From assembly GCA_012514035.1 (NCBI GenBank), contig JAAZBB010000053.1:1-62257 (forward strand): a stretch of 62,257 bases of DNA, written 5' to 3'. The stretch comes from Lentisphaerota bacterium. Lineage in GTDB: Bacteria > Verrucomicrobiota > Kiritimatiellia > CAIQIC01 > Lenti-01. Position 1 is the first letter of the stretch; each line of letters begins with the position of its first letter. The notes beneath the pieces were generated by a model. That model was not told the origin of the DNA. It did no database searches and saw nothing but the letters and a program-made list of their open reading frames with translations. The position numbers and the translations under genes are program-made. Positions 17,933 to 28,181 of this stretch are shown here, piece after piece.

Positions 17933-18607
17933 TTAGGGCCAGGTGTAGGGCTTGCTTGCCACCCAGGCGCCGGAAGCCCCGACTTCCTGCAGGAAGAAAC
18001 CTTCGCCCGCCTGAACCACGCGATTGGATTGAGCTGCCGCCCAACCTCTACTACCCTTGCTTCCACCATCCCAGTTAGCACCCGTCCAGAAGAACACGGT
18101 GGAATTCTGCGCCGCATTGGCAGCCAGAGTAGATTCGCCAAACTTGAAGTCCACTGGATAGGGATTAGCCAACGGATTCAAGTTGCCACCGCCTGTAACG
18201 GCCTTGCTCAGCGTGGTATCATCCGGTACTTCGCCGGTGATGGTCACTTCTCGGGCAACATCGCCAGCAGCACCCTTCAGGAAGAAAGCTTCGCCCACGG
18301 CAATGACCCGATTGGATTGGGCGGCCGCCCAGCCTCTGGATCCTTTGGTGCCGCCATCCCAGTTCAGGCCAGTCCAGAAGAATACGGTTGCGCCTTGGGG
18401 CGCTTCCGCCGCGACCGACGTACGGCCGAAGACGATATCCGTCTCGGTCATGCTGTTGAGCGGGATACTCAACGGAACAAGCCCGCCATCGGCTGGAATA
18501 GTCTTCTTGATGTACCCGACAGCGTTGGCGCTCAGGACTTCCTGGGCCGACGCGGCGATCACGGAAGCGATCAGCACTCCCGCAACTACTAGCAATGTTT
18601 TTTTCAT
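17933..18607 (-). CDS. Exported protein with two internal Trp/Gly-rich repeats, function unknown
   Basis: 224 residues with a signal peptide (MKKTLLVVAGVLIASVIAAS) and mature start near QEVLSANAVGYI. It holds two copies of a roughly 40-residue unit: TVFFWTGLNWDGGTKGSRGW in the first, TVFFWTGANWDGGSKGSRGW in the second, each followed by AAAQSNRV and a VGEAFFL-like strand. The 'LSANAVGYI' opening resembles exported proteins I associate with Verrucomicrobia and relatives, but I know of no function. It lies 49 bp upstream of the PEP-CTERM gene and is probably co-transcribed with it. The start follows a good AGGAGA. A beta-rich surface or matrix role is only an inference. Confidence 0.85.
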   Translation of the reverse strand: MKKTLLVVAGVLIASVIAASAQEVLSANAVGYIKKTIPADGGLVPLSIPLNSMTETDIVFGRTSVAAEAPQGATVFFWTGLNWDGGTKGSRGWAAAQSNRVIAVGEAFFLKGAAGDVAREVTITGEVPDDTTLSKAVTGGGNLNPLANPYPVDFKFGESTLAANAAQNSTVFFWTGANWDGGSKGSRGWAAAQSNRVVQAGEGFFLQEVGASGAWVASKPYTWP

Positions 18608-18681
18608 CGGACTCTCCTGTTTGTGTTTCTTTTTAAATCCCAATCGCATTTTGCGGATCCACTTCTCTTCCACTGTCAAAG

Positions 18682-18711
18682 AAGATACGGGAATCGGCAT
18701 ATAGGTGTCAA
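18682..18711 (-). promoter_or_regulatory. Candidate promoter for the two exported-protein genes
   Basis: On the minus strand, TTGACA (18706-18711) and TATCTT (18682-18687) are separated by 18 bp, about 75 bases upstream of the ATG at 18607. The -35 box is a perfect match to consensus. Confidence 0.55.
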
Positions 18712-18795
18712 CACTTATGTCCGGGAAAAAGCGAAAATAAATAGATTCACACATCCGATTGTCTTGCAAGGCATTATCCCGATATCCAGATTGCA

Positions 18796-18885
18796 TGGCG
18801 GAGAGAGAGGGATTCGAACCCCCGTCCCGCTTGCGCGGGATCCGGTTTTCAAGACCGGCGCGTTAAGCCACTCCGCCATCTCTCC
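18796..18885 (-). tRNA. tRNA-Ser (anticodon TGA)
   Basis: 90 nt including an encoded CCA (18796-18798). The acceptor stem GGAGAGA pairs with TCTCTCC. The anticodon stem CCGGT/ACCGG encloses the loop CTTGAAA with anticodon TGA. The long variable arm (ATCCCGCGCAAGCGGGA region) is typical of class II tRNA-Ser, and the T arm has TTCGAAT. It reads UCA and, by wobble, other UCN codons. Confidence 0.97.
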
Positions 18886-18944
18886 AGGCTTCACGGCAGA
18901 GGAATGTAGCGCGTTTACGGGGAGCTTGCCAAGCAGCGAAAACC

Positions 18945-19100
<156 letters not shown>

Positions 19101-19111
19101 CTTCGGGCTGT

Positions 19112-20566
19112 TCAAGGCTGTTGCTCGAAGACCGTAGGGGTGTTGGTTTCACCCATTTCGCCGGCGAGCCAGCGCTGCACCGGCGGCGCCAGATGCCGGA
19201 TGGAATCGCGGAAGGTCAGGGCAAGAAACAGCGCAATGAACAGCACGGCGAACACATTGGCAAGCGCATTGATGACTTTGGGATGGGCGGGGCGCCCGCG
19301 GATCCACTCCCACAGGTTCATGACGACATGGCCGCCATCGAGGATCGGCAAGGGCAGCAGGTTGATGATGGCGAGGTTGACGTTGAGGAAGCCGGTGAAC
19401 CAGACAGCGAGGATGAAGCTGGACTTGAGCATGAGCCAGAGCATCATCAGGATCAGGACCGGTCCGCCGACGGCGTCGGCGGCGGCGCCGGAGGTGGCCG
19501 GGGTGGCGAGTGCGCGCAGGAACGCAAAGATGGCGCCGGCATGGCTCTTGACCTGCGCCCAGGGCGAGGGATGTGTGCGGGTGTCGAAATCCAGGTCGCT
19601 GATGGTGTTGAACTGGATGCCGATGAGATGGCGTTTGAGCCCTTCATCGTAGCGCGATTCGACGAGGACGGACCGCGCCTCGCCGTTGCGGCGAAATTCC
19701 AGCGGGGCGGCGCGGCCGGCGGCGGCCTCGACCATCTGGCTGAGGTGGGCGCGGCTGTAAATGGCCTGTTCGTCAAAACGCACCAGCCGGTCGCCGGCCT
19801 GCAGCCCGGCGGCGGCGGCGCCGGAATTCGGATAGACCGCGGCAACCAGGCACGGATCCATGCCCGCGATGCCCGGCAGCAGGCGGACCCCGTGGGCGGC
19901 GGCTTCCGTTTGCAGCGTGATTTCGCGCTCCGCGCCGTCCGCGCTGCGGATGCGCAGCACCATGGCATCCGCCGGGGACAGCGCGGTGATTTCGGCGATT
20001 TCCATCCAGTTGCGCACGGGCTGGCCATCCATGGCCATGATCTCGTCGCCCACGGACAGGCCCATCGCCAGGGCCGGACTGTTGGTGGCGATGTAGCCGA
20101 CGATGGCGTTTTGTTCCTGCAGCGAAGACGGCTTGCCGACGATCCACACGACCGCGGCGAGCAGGAAGGCGAAGACGAGATTGCCGAACGCGCCGGCCAG
20201 GGAAACGATGATTTTTTTCCACGGGGCGATGCGGGAAAGGGAGCGGGGTTCGGGATTCAGGGTTCGGGGTTCAGGGGTTGGTTCTTTGGATTTAGCTGAA
20301 CCCTGAACCCTGACCCCTGTCCCCTTCCCTTCTAAAAACGAATTCGGATCCATTTGGGGCAGGAGGACGAAGCCGCCAAAGGGGATCGCCCCGATCTGGT
20401 AGGTGGTGGCGCCGGTCTTGCGCTTCCAGATGGCCGGGCCCATGCCGATGGAAAACACATCGGCCACCATGCCGAAGGCCCGGGCGGCCAGAAAATGACC
20501 GAGCTCATGCACAAAGATGCTCGCGCTGAAGAGCAGGAGCATGGCGAGGATGTAGAGGAAGGCCAT
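19112..20566 (-). CDS. rseP: RseP/S2P-type site-2 membrane metalloprotease
   Basis: 484 residues. The zinc motif HELGH (H20, E21, H24) lies in the first membrane helix, and LPILDGGHVV near 413 supplies the second catalytic element. A PDZ-type region at about 170-300 and four membrane segments complete the RseP pattern. The family cleaves transmembrane anti-sigma factors or signal-peptide remnants in the inner membrane. The gene follows cdsA as in many bacteria. Oddity: residues about 77-109 are encoded by an inverted pair of GTTCAGGG-type micro-repeats and read [10 protein letters not shown], in the loop after the first helix. The same repeat family begins 4 bp before the ATG, where a ribosome binding site would be expected. 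Confidence 0.94.
   Translation of the reverse strand: MAFLYILAMLLLFSASIFVHELGHFLAARAFGMVADVFSIGMGPAIWKRKTGATTYQIGAIPFGGFVLLPQMDPNSFLEGKGTGVRVQGSAKSKEPTPEPRTLNPEPRSLSRIAPWKKIIVSLAGAFGNLVFAFLLAAVVWIVGKPSSLQEQNAIVGYIATNSPALAMGLSVGDEIMAMDGQPVRNWMEIAEITALSPADAMVLRIRSADGAEREITLQTEAAAHGVRLLPGIAGMDPCLVAAVYPNSGAAAAGLQAGDRLVRFDEQAIYSRAHLSQMVEAAAGRAAPLEFRRNGEARSVLVESRYDEGLKRHLIGIQFNTISDLDFDTRTHPSPWAQVKSHAGAIFAFLRALATPATSGAAADAVGGPVLILMMLWLMLKSSFILAVWFTGFLNVNLAIINLLPLPILDGGHVVMNLWEWIRGRPAHPKVINALANVFAVLFIALFLALTFRDSIRHLAPPVQRWLAGEMGETNTPTVFEQQP
20245..20318. repeat. GTTCAGGG/GTTCGGGG micro-repeat inverted pair inside rseP
   Basis: About 34 bp of GGTTCGGG/GGTTCAGG units (20245-20278) face about 23 bp of the reverse-complement units CCCTGAAC (20296-20318), forming a potential hairpin around an AT-richer centre. 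The insert keeps the rseP frame open. Confidence 0.9.
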
Positions 20567-20569
20567 TTT

Positions 20570-20698
20570 TAGGGGTCAGGGTTCGGGGTTCAGGGGTCAG
20601 GGGTTGGTGGAATTGGACGGATTGGACGGATTGGACGGATCGGTCGGATGGGACGGATGTTCATTCTGAATTCCGGCATCTGACTTCTGAATTCTGTA
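20570..20698. repeat. Mosaic of three micro-repeat families between rseP and cdsA
   Basis: Three families follow one another with almost no other sequence: GTTCAGGG-type units at 20570-20606, three to five copies of a 9-mer ATTGGACGG with variants at 20609-20660, and TTCTGAATTC-type units at 20661-20698. The first touches the rseP start, the last ends 3 bp before the cdsA stop codon. Confidence 0.85.
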
Positions 20699-20700
20699 TC

Positions 20701-21584
20701 TCAGGCGGCCAGCCGGAGAAACCAGTACACTCCCGGGGCGGTGAAGAGGATGCTGTCGAGCACATCGAGCAGGCCGCCCATGCCGGGGACGATGCCGCCG
20801 GAGTCCTTGACGTTGGCGGCACGCTTGAAGAGCGATTCGGTCAGATCGCCGACGACGGCGCAGACGGAAAGGACGAATCCCAGGCCGACGGCGCGCAGGG
20901 GGGTCAGGCCAAAGGATTCGAGGGAATGCGGCGTGGCTTGCAGCCCCCGGACCAGCAGGGTGCCCGCGAGGGTGCCGACGAAGATCCCGCCGATGACGCC
21001 TTCCCATGACTTGGCGGGGGAAATGCGCGGGATCAGCTTGTGGCGCCCGATGGCGCAGCCGACCAGATAGGCGCCGATGTCCGTGAATTTGGCCGCAAAG
21101 ACCGCGTAGAGCAGGAACCAGCGTCCGGGCCAGTAGATGGCCTCCGCAAAATCCGGGGGCCGGCCGAAGACCAGCAGCTTGGTCAAGAAGTTCCACAGCA
21201 GCCCGATGTAGAGCACGCCGAAAAGCGTGCCCCCGATGGTCTGCAAGGGGTGCGGATTGTCTTTTTGCGGAAACTGCCGCAGGAAGACGCCGATGGTGAT
21301 CAGGAAGAGCCACGGCGAATCCCACGCGCCGCTGCCGTCGCCGTGGGGATGGATGCCGGCCAGCCATGTCACGAACACCAGCAGGACGCAGGCGGCGGAG
21401 CCCAAGTGGTTGAAGTTGGGCACGCCGGCGGCGGACATCATCTGATAGAACTCCAGCGCGATGACCGCGCCCAGCGCCGCCAGCACAAAGGGCGCGCCGG
21501 CATCCGGCAGGAAGAAGAAGGCGGCGAACAGGACGCCGGCAATGGAAAACCCGCTGAGGAGCCGGTGCTTGATGCCGGGCAGGT

Positions 21585-21588
<4 letters not shown>
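20701..21588 (-). CDS. cdsA: Phosphatidate cytidylyltransferase CdsA
   Basis: 295 residues from a GTG that overlaps the uppS stop (GTGA). About eight membrane segments are visible. The conserved SPAKSWEGVIGG and the C-terminal signature KDSGGIVPGMGGLLDVLDS identify it. It makes CDP-diacylglycerol from phosphatidic acid and CTP in the inner membrane, the entry to phospholipid synthesis. In the textbook signature PGHGGxxDRxDS the His and Arg are Met and Val here; this may be a lineage variant. The order purA-uppS-cdsA-rseP keeps the common uppS-cdsA-rseP neighbourhood without dxr. Confidence 0.93.
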
Positions 21589-23656
<2,068 letters not shown>

Positions 23657-23666
23657 ATGGAGGGAG

Positions 23667-23695
23667 ATTCAATATCCAATATTCAATATTCAATC
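23667..23695. repeat. ATTCAATATT micro-repeat
   Basis: Four partly palindromic units of ATTCAAT/ATCCAAT type. A remnant of the same pattern, GGATATTGGATATTGATG, is at 14585-14602, upstream of the FHA gene. Confidence 0.8.
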
Positions 23696-23770
23696 TCCGA
23701 CCGAACAAGGGGGCAGCCGATGAGAGGCCAGGGTCAGCGCCCCGGGCTATAGCGCATCCAGAGAGGGAAG

Positions 23771-23869
23771 TTTTCCACGGTGTGGAAAAAAGAGGGGTGT
23801 TTTTTCCACACAATGGAAAAAATTTTCGCGATTTTTCCACACAATGGAAAAAATGTTTCCAGATGGAAA
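23771..23869. repeat. Cluster of TTTTCCAC-type palindromes between purA and an epimerase gene
   Basis: Copies: TTTTCCACGGTGTGGAAAA (23771-23789), TTTTCCACACAATGGAAAA cores at 23801-23821 and 23832-23852, and a divergent GTTTCCAGATGGAAAC (23854-23869). In the last, the outer pair has changed from T-A to G-C, a compensated change that keeps the palindrome. Confidence 0.9.
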
Positions 23870-23895
23870 CCCGCGGCGGCGTGCAAGCCGCCCCA

Positions 23896-23928
23896 CCCCG
23901 AACCCCGAACCCTGAACCCTGAACTCTC
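23896..23928 (-). repeat. Inverted GTTCAGGG array, 3' flank of the epimerase gene
   Basis: Four 8-bp units in the opposite orientation to the 23597-23656 array. It ends 6 bp from the epimerase stop codon. The gap 23588-23934 is almost entirely repeat sequence; I see no gene in it. Confidence 0.9.
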
Positions 23929-23934
23929 ATCGCC

Positions 23935-24942
23935 CTATACCTTATAATAGGCCCGGTACCATTCGACGAAGCGGGCGATGCCGGTTTCGAGGGGGGTGGC
24001 GGGGGTGAAGCCGACGTCGAGGCGCAGGTCTTCGACATCGGCGCAGGTGGCGGGCACGTCGCCCGGCTGCATGGGCAGATAGCGGCGAACGGCTTTCTTG
24101 CCGAGGGCCTTTTCGATGGCGCCGATGAAGTGGTCGAGTTCGACGGGGGTGTGGTTGCCGATGTTGTAGACGCGGTAGGGGGCGGGGCTGGTGCCGGGAT
24201 CGGGCGCGGCGCCGTCCCAGTCCGGATTCGGCGGGGCGATCCGGTCACCGGCGCGGAGGACGCCCTGCACGATGTCGTCGATGTAGGTGAAGTCGCGGCG
24301 CATCCGGCCGTGGTTGTAGACGTCGATGGGTTCGCCGGCGAGGATGGCCCGGGTGAAGAGAAAGAGGGCCATGTCGGGCCGGCCCCAGGGGCCGTAGACG
24401 GTGAAGAACCGCAGGCCGGTGGTCGGCAGGCCGTAGAGGTGCGCATAGGTGTGCGCCATCAGTTCGTTGGCCTTCTTGGTGGCGGCGTAGAGCGAAATGG
24501 GATGGTCCACGTTGTCATGCACCGAGAAGGGATAGTGCGTGTTGAGGCCGTAGACGGAACTGCTGGAGGCGTAGGCCAGGTGGGGGGTGCGCGCATGCCG
24601 GCAGGCTTCGAGGATATGCAGGAAGCCGACCAGGTTGCTCTGGACATAGGCGCCGGGGTTCGTCAGCGAGTAGCGCACGCCGGCCTGCGCGGCCAGATGG
24701 ATGACCCGGTCGAAGGGCCGCCCGGCAAAAAGGGCGGCCACGGCCGACTCGTCTTCGAGGGCCCCTTTCACAAAGGAAAAGGCCGGGCAGGCGCGCAACT
24801 GCTCCAGGCGCGCCTCTTTCAGCGTCACGTCGTAGTACGGATTCAGGTTGTCAAAGCCGGTGACGGAATCGCCGCGCTCCAGGAGGGCGCGGGCCACGTG
24901 GTAGCCGATGAATCCGGCGGCGCCGGTGACCAGGATGTTCAT
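23935..24942 (-). CDS. NAD-dependent epimerase, probably UDP-glucuronate 4-epimerase type
   Basis: 335 residues. GAAGFIG (7-13) is the Rossmann dinucleotide motif, and the catalytic YAATKKANE (YxxxK) lies near residue 150. FDNLNPYYD and the [14 protein letters not shown] segment are typical of UDP-glucuronate 4-epimerases (CapI/LspL), which make UDP-galacturonate for capsule or LPS. UDP-glucose epimerases are related, so the substrate is not certain. It starts 1 bp after the ruvB stop. Confidence 0.9.
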   Translation of the reverse strand: MNILVTGAAGFIGYHVARALLERGDSVTGFDNLNPYYDVTLKEARLEQLRACPAFSFVKGALEDESAVAALFAGRPFDRVIHLAAQAGVRYSLTNPGAYVQSNLVGFLHILEACRHARTPHLAYASSSSVYGLNTHYPFSVHDNVDHPISLYAATKKANELMAHTYAHLYGLPTTGLRFFTVYGPWGRPDMALFLFTRAILAGEPIDVYNHGRMRRDFTYIDDIVQGVLRAGDRIAPPNPDWDGAAPDPGTSPAPYRVYNIGNHTPVELDHFIGAIEKALGKKAVRRYLPMQPGDVPATCADVEDLRLDVGFTPATPLETGIARFVEWYRAYYKV

Positions 24943-24943
24943 G

Positions 24944-25963
24944 TCAGAGCAGCTCCTGTTGGGCGCCGGGGCCCAGGCGCAGGTTCAACAGGCGGTAGGC
25001 CGCCGCCGTGGCGGTCCGGCCCTGGGGCGTGCGCGCCAGCAGGCCCTGCTGGATCAGATAGGGTTCGTATACCTCTTCGATGGTGTCGGGCTCCTCGCCC
25101 ACCGACACGGCGATGGTGTTGATGCCCACGGGGCCCCCGCCGAATTTGCCGATGATGCCGGAGAGGATGCGCTTGTCCATCTCGTCGAGGCCGTGCCGGT
25201 CCACGTCCAGCATGGCCAGGGCCTTGTCGGCCACGTCGCGGGTGATGCGATTGTCGGCGCGCACCTGCGCGTAGTCGCGCACCCAGCGCAGGAGGCTGTT
25301 GGCGATGCGCGGGGTGCCGCGGGCGCGGGCCGCGATCTCCTCCGCCCCCTCGGCGGTGATGTCCACATCCAGGATCCGCGCCGAGCGCTGGATCACCGCG
25401 CACAATTCCTCCGGCGTGTAGTAGTCGAGGCGGTTGGTCATGCCGAACCGCGAGCGCAGGGGCGCGCTGAGCAGCCCGCTGCGGGTCGTCGCGCCCACCA
25501 GCGTGAAGCGCGGCAGGTTCAGGCGCACGCTGCGCGCGTGGGCGCCCTGGTCGAGCACGATGTCGATGGCGAAATCCTCCATCGCGGCGTAGAGATATTC
25601 CTCGACGCTTTTCTGGATGCGGTGGATTTCGTCAATGAAGAGGATTTCGCCCTTTTCCAGGTTGGTCAGCAGGCCGGCCAGGTCGGCGGGCTTGGCGAGA
25701 ATGGGGCCGGAGGTCGCCTTGACGTTGGCGCCCATGGCCGCGCCGAGGATGTAGGCCAGGGTGGTCTTGCCCAGGCCCGGCGGGCCGCACAGCAGCACGT
25801 GGTCCAGCACGTCGCCGCGGCCCTGGGCGGCCGCCACGCTCAGCTCCAGCCGCTCGCGGATCTTACCCTGCCCGACAAAATCCGCAAACCGCCCGGGACG
25901 CAGCGTCAGATCGAATTCCGCATCCCGGCGGTTCAAGGTTTCAGTTATGAATCGTTCGGTCAT
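24944..25963 (-). CDS. ruvB: Holliday junction branch migration ATPase RuvB
   Basis: 339 residues. Walker A is GPPGLGKTT (K66), Walker B FIDEIHR near 113, sensor 1 VGATTRSG, the arginine finger is in APLRSRFGM, and the C-terminal winged helix ends in RTPQGRTAT. RuvB hexamers drive branch migration with RuvA during recombination. ruvA and ruvC are not adjacent. The ATG chosen gives [14 protein letters not shown]; an extension upstream would run into the terminator and tRNA-Leu. Confidence 0.97.
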   Translation of the reverse strand: MTERFITETLNRRDAEFDLTLRPGRFADFVGQGKIRERLELSVAAAQGRGDVLDHVLLCGPPGLGKTTLAYILGAAMGANVKATSGPILAKPADLAGLLTNLEKGEILFIDEIHRIQKSVEEYLYAAMEDFAIDIVLDQGAHARSVRLNLPRFTLVGATTRSGLLSAPLRSRFGMTNRLDYYTPEELCAVIQRSARILDVDITAEGAEEIAARARGTPRIANSLLRWVRDYAQVRADNRITRDVADKALAMLDVDRHGLDEMDKRILSGIIGKFGGGPVGINTIAVSVGEEPDTIEEVYEPYLIQQGLLARTPQGRTATAAAYRLLNLRLGPGAQQELL

Positions 25964-25991
25964 GGGAACCTTCCACGCCTGGCCAGCATTC

Positions 25992-26026
25992 AAACAAAAC
26001 GGCCCGCCCAACGCAAGGGCGGGCCG
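25992..26026 (-). terminator. Rho-independent terminator of tRNA-Leu
   Basis: CGGCCCGCCC (26000-26009) and GGGCGGGCCG (26017-26026) form a 10-bp stem with a 7-base loop. On the minus strand it follows the tRNA by 5 bp and is followed by TTTTGTTTG. It would separate the tRNA transcript from ruvB. Confidence 0.88.
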
Positions 26027-26031
26027 GAAAC

Positions 26032-26118
26032 TGGTGCACCCGGAGGGACTCGAACCCACACGCTTTTAAGGGCATAAGAACCTGAATCTTACGTGTCTGC
26101 CAATTTCACCACGGGTGC
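26032..26118 (-). tRNA. tRNA-Leu (anticodon CAG)
   Basis: 87 nt including an encoded CCA. The acceptor stem GCACCCG pairs with CGGGTGC with discriminator A. The anticodon stem TAAGA/TCTTA holds the loop TTCAGGT with anticodon CAG, reading CUG. A long variable arm marks it as class II. Confidence 0.97.
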
Positions 26119-26276
26119 GTGAAACGTGAAATCGCGCAAACCATACCAGCCGACCCCGGCAGCGTCAATGGGCATCGCGACATTTTTGCCGGGCGGCGCT
26201 GGCCAGGCGCATTCCGGATTGCCCCGCGGGGCGGCATGCCGTATCCTCTGTCCTCGAACAGGAGAACCGTGGCATC

Positions 26277-26573
26277 ATGAAAATCCGATTGTTGTGCACT
26301 GTGTTGGCGCTGGCCGGCGCCGGAACCGCCGCCGCCGCCGAACCCGGCGGCCTTCCGCCGCCCGCCCCCGCCGCCGCCGAGCCGGCCAGCCCGCGCCTGG
26401 CCGAGCTGGAAGAGCGGCTCGACAAAGCCGTGGCCGATCTTGAAGCCCTCGAGGAACGGCTCGCGGCCGTGGAAGAGCGCCTGGGCGAAGCCAACCGGTT
26501 CCGGTCCCCCATGGATACCATCGAGCGCCGCCTGGAGGACCTGGAAGAGGACCTGGAGGACCTGAAGCGCTGA
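26277..26573 (+). CDS. Small exported coiled-coil protein, function unknown
   Basis: 98 residues. A signal peptide (MKIRLLCTVLALAGAGTAAA) is followed by a Pro/Ala-rich stretch to about residue 40 and then a continuous heptad coiled coil (LEERLDKAVADLEALEERLA and LEDLEEDLEDLKR). It should be periplasmic and oligomeric. The cbpA gene starts 10 bp after its stop, so the two are probably one transcript. Its strong Glu/Leu/Arg bias fits a coiled coil rather than a chance frame, and the signal peptide supports a real gene. Confidence 0.75.
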   Translation: MKIRLLCTVLALAGAGTAAAAEPGGLPPPAPAAAEPASPRLAELEERLDKAVADLEALEERLAAVEERLGEANRFRSPMDTIERRLEDLEEDLEDLKR

Positions 26574-26583
26574 AGGCGGCCCG

Positions 26584-27585
26584 ATGAAATATCTGGACTA
26601 CTACGCCGTGCTGGGCGTGTCGCGAGACGCCTCCGCCGACGACATCAAGAAAGCCTTTCGCAAACTGGCCCGGCAATACCACCCCGATATCAACAAGTCC
26701 GTCGGGGCCGAAGCCCGCTTCAAGGAGATCAACGAATCCTACGAGGTGCTGTCCGACCCCGAGAAGCGCAAGCGCTACGATGCGTTGGGCGCCAATTGGA
26801 AGTCGGGCCAGGATTTCACTCCGCCGCCCGGCTGGGGCGGATTCGAAGGCGCCAGCAGCGGACCCCGCGGCTTCCGGTTCGAATTCGGCGGCGGGCCCGG
26901 CGGGGGGGACTTCAGCGATTTCTTCTCAGCGCTGTTCGGCGACTTGTCCGGCCGCGCCGCCCGGGGCCGGCGGCGGGCAAGCCCCTTTGCGGGATTCGAC
27001 GGCTTCAGCGCCGGCGGCCCGGACGCGCAGGACTTCGCGCCGCGCGGCCAGGATTTCGAGGCCAATCTGACGTTGACGCTGGAAGAGCTGTTCAGCCGGG
27101 CCCCCAAAAGCATCACGCTCCAGGTGCCGGCCACGCCGGGCGCCGGCCCGCCGGCGCGGCCGACCAAGACCTTTCAGGTGCGCATTCCACCCGGCGCCAC
27201 CGACGGCACGCGCATCCGTCTTTCCGGACAGGGCGCCGGAGGCGGCAACCTCTACCTGAATCTGCGGGTGGCGCCGCATCCGGTCTTTCGACTCAACGGT
27301 CATGATCTGGACCTGACCCTGCCCATCACCCCGTGGGAAGCCGTACTGGGCGCCCAGATCCGCATCCCCACCCTCGAAGGCGCGGCCACGCTGACCATTC
27401 CGTCCGGCACCCAGGGCGGCTCCCGCCTGCGGATGGCCGGCAAGGGGCTGCCCGACAAGCACGGGACGCGCGGCGACATCTTCATCAATCTGCGCATCGC
27501 CTTGCCCGATCCCCCCACGCCGCGCGAAAAGGCCCTCTTCGCCCAACTCGCCAAAGAATCCACGTTCCATCCCCGGCCGTCCTGA
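26584..27585 (+). CDS. cbpA: CbpA-type DnaJ co-chaperone (no zinc finger)
   Basis: 333 residues. The J domain (about 4-70) contains HPD at 33-35. A Gly/Phe-rich linker (about 75-150) follows, then two beta-barrel substrate-binding domains, with the CTD signature IRLSGQGAGGGNLYL. The cysteine-rich zinc finger of DnaJ is absent, which places it with CbpA. It stimulates DnaK and delivers substrates; E. coli CbpA also binds DNA. It follows a small coiled-coil gene by 10 bp. Confidence 0.93.
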   Translation: MKYLDYYAVLGVSRDASADDIKKAFRKLARQYHPDINKSVGAEARFKEINESYEVLSDPEKRKRYDALGANWKSGQDFTPPPGWGGFEGASSGPRGFRFEFGGGPGGGDFSDFFSALFGDLSGRAARGRRRASPFAGFDGFSAGGPDAQDFAPRGQDFEANLTLTLEELFSRAPKSITLQVPATPGAGPPARPTKTFQVRIPPGATDGTRIRLSGQGAGGGNLYLNLRVAPHPVFRLNGHDLDLTLPITPWEAVLGAQIRIPTLEGAATLTIPSGTQGGSRLRMAGKGLPDKHGTRGDIFINLRIALPDPPTPREKALFAQLAKESTFHPRPS

Positions 27586-27615
27586 CCGGAACGCGGGGCC
27601 GGAACGCGGTGTGCG

Positions 27616-27645
27616 TTGACACTCGCCGCGGAGGCATGCTAGGTT
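27616..27645 (+). promoter_or_regulatory. Candidate promoter giving a near-leaderless transcript
   Basis: TTGACA (27616-27621), an 18-bp spacer and TAGGTT (27640-27645) with an upstream TGC. The likely start point falls only one or two bases before the ATG at 27654, implying a leaderless or near-leaderless mRNA. Confidence 0.5.
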
Positions 27646-27653
27646 TCCACGCC

Positions 27654-28172
27654 ATGGCATTCGTGAACAACAGGCGGCGGCCGGCGGCGCGGCAGTTCCT
27701 CCGCGCGGGGTTGGGATTTCTGGCCCTGCTGGTGTCCGGGACCGTGGCCTGCGCCCAGTCCGCGACCTCCGCGCCTGCCAACAAGTATGTGCCTCAGGCG
27801 CATTTCGTGGACGTCCAGCGTTCGTTCGTCCCTTCCGGCACGGCTGCGGTCCCGGGCGCCGGCGTGCGGGCCTTCCAGGACCCGGAACCGGAAGCCGGGG
27901 GAACCGAGCGCTTCGAACTCCGCTGGTATGCCAATCCACCCGGGCTGCCCCCCGGAGTCGTCCTTCTGCTCGAAACCATCCAGGAACGCAGCGCCACGAT
28001 CAAGAACCACGTGCTGCGCTCCGACCGGAAATCGGAAGGCCATGTCCGGTCGGTCATCGAAATCACCCCGGAACAAATCCGGCAGGCCGGCCGGATCCTC
28101 AAATGGCGCGCGCGCATCGTCTGGCGGGGGCGCCTGCTGGCCACCCGGACATGCCCCGATTGGGATGGCTGA
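27654..28172 (+). CDS. Exported protein of unknown function
   Basis: 172 residues. A basic N-terminus and hydrophobic segment (FLRAGLGFLALLVSGTVACA) form a signal peptide; the residues before the Cys do not fit a good lipobox. The mature part contains RFELRWYANPPGLPPGVVLL and a WRARIVWRGRLLATR strand, suggestive of a small beta domain. I do not recognise the family. It begins right after a candidate promoter and lies 9 bp before the STAS gene, with the sugar transferase further on, so a role in exopolysaccharide export or its control is possible but unproven. Confidence 0.75.
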   Translation: MAFVNNRRRPAARQFLRAGLGFLALLVSGTVACAQSATSAPANKYVPQAHFVDVQRSFVPSGTAAVPGAGVRAFQDPEPEAGGTERFELRWYANPPGLPPGVVLLLETIQERSATIKNHVLRSDRKSEGHVRSVIEITPEQIRQAGRILKWRARIVWRGRLLATRTCPDWDG

Positions 28173-28181
28173 TCGCTGGTC

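Noticed and set aside
23771..23852. TTTTCCAC palindromes as parS (ParB) sites
   Set aside because: The arms resemble parS (TGTTCCAC/GTGGAACA), but here three to five bases separate the arms and the spacer varies, while ParB sites need fixed spacing. No parAB genes are present.
25964..26059. A longer RuvB with 32 extra N-terminal residues
   Set aside because: The extension would translate through a terminator hairpin and the end of tRNA-Leu.
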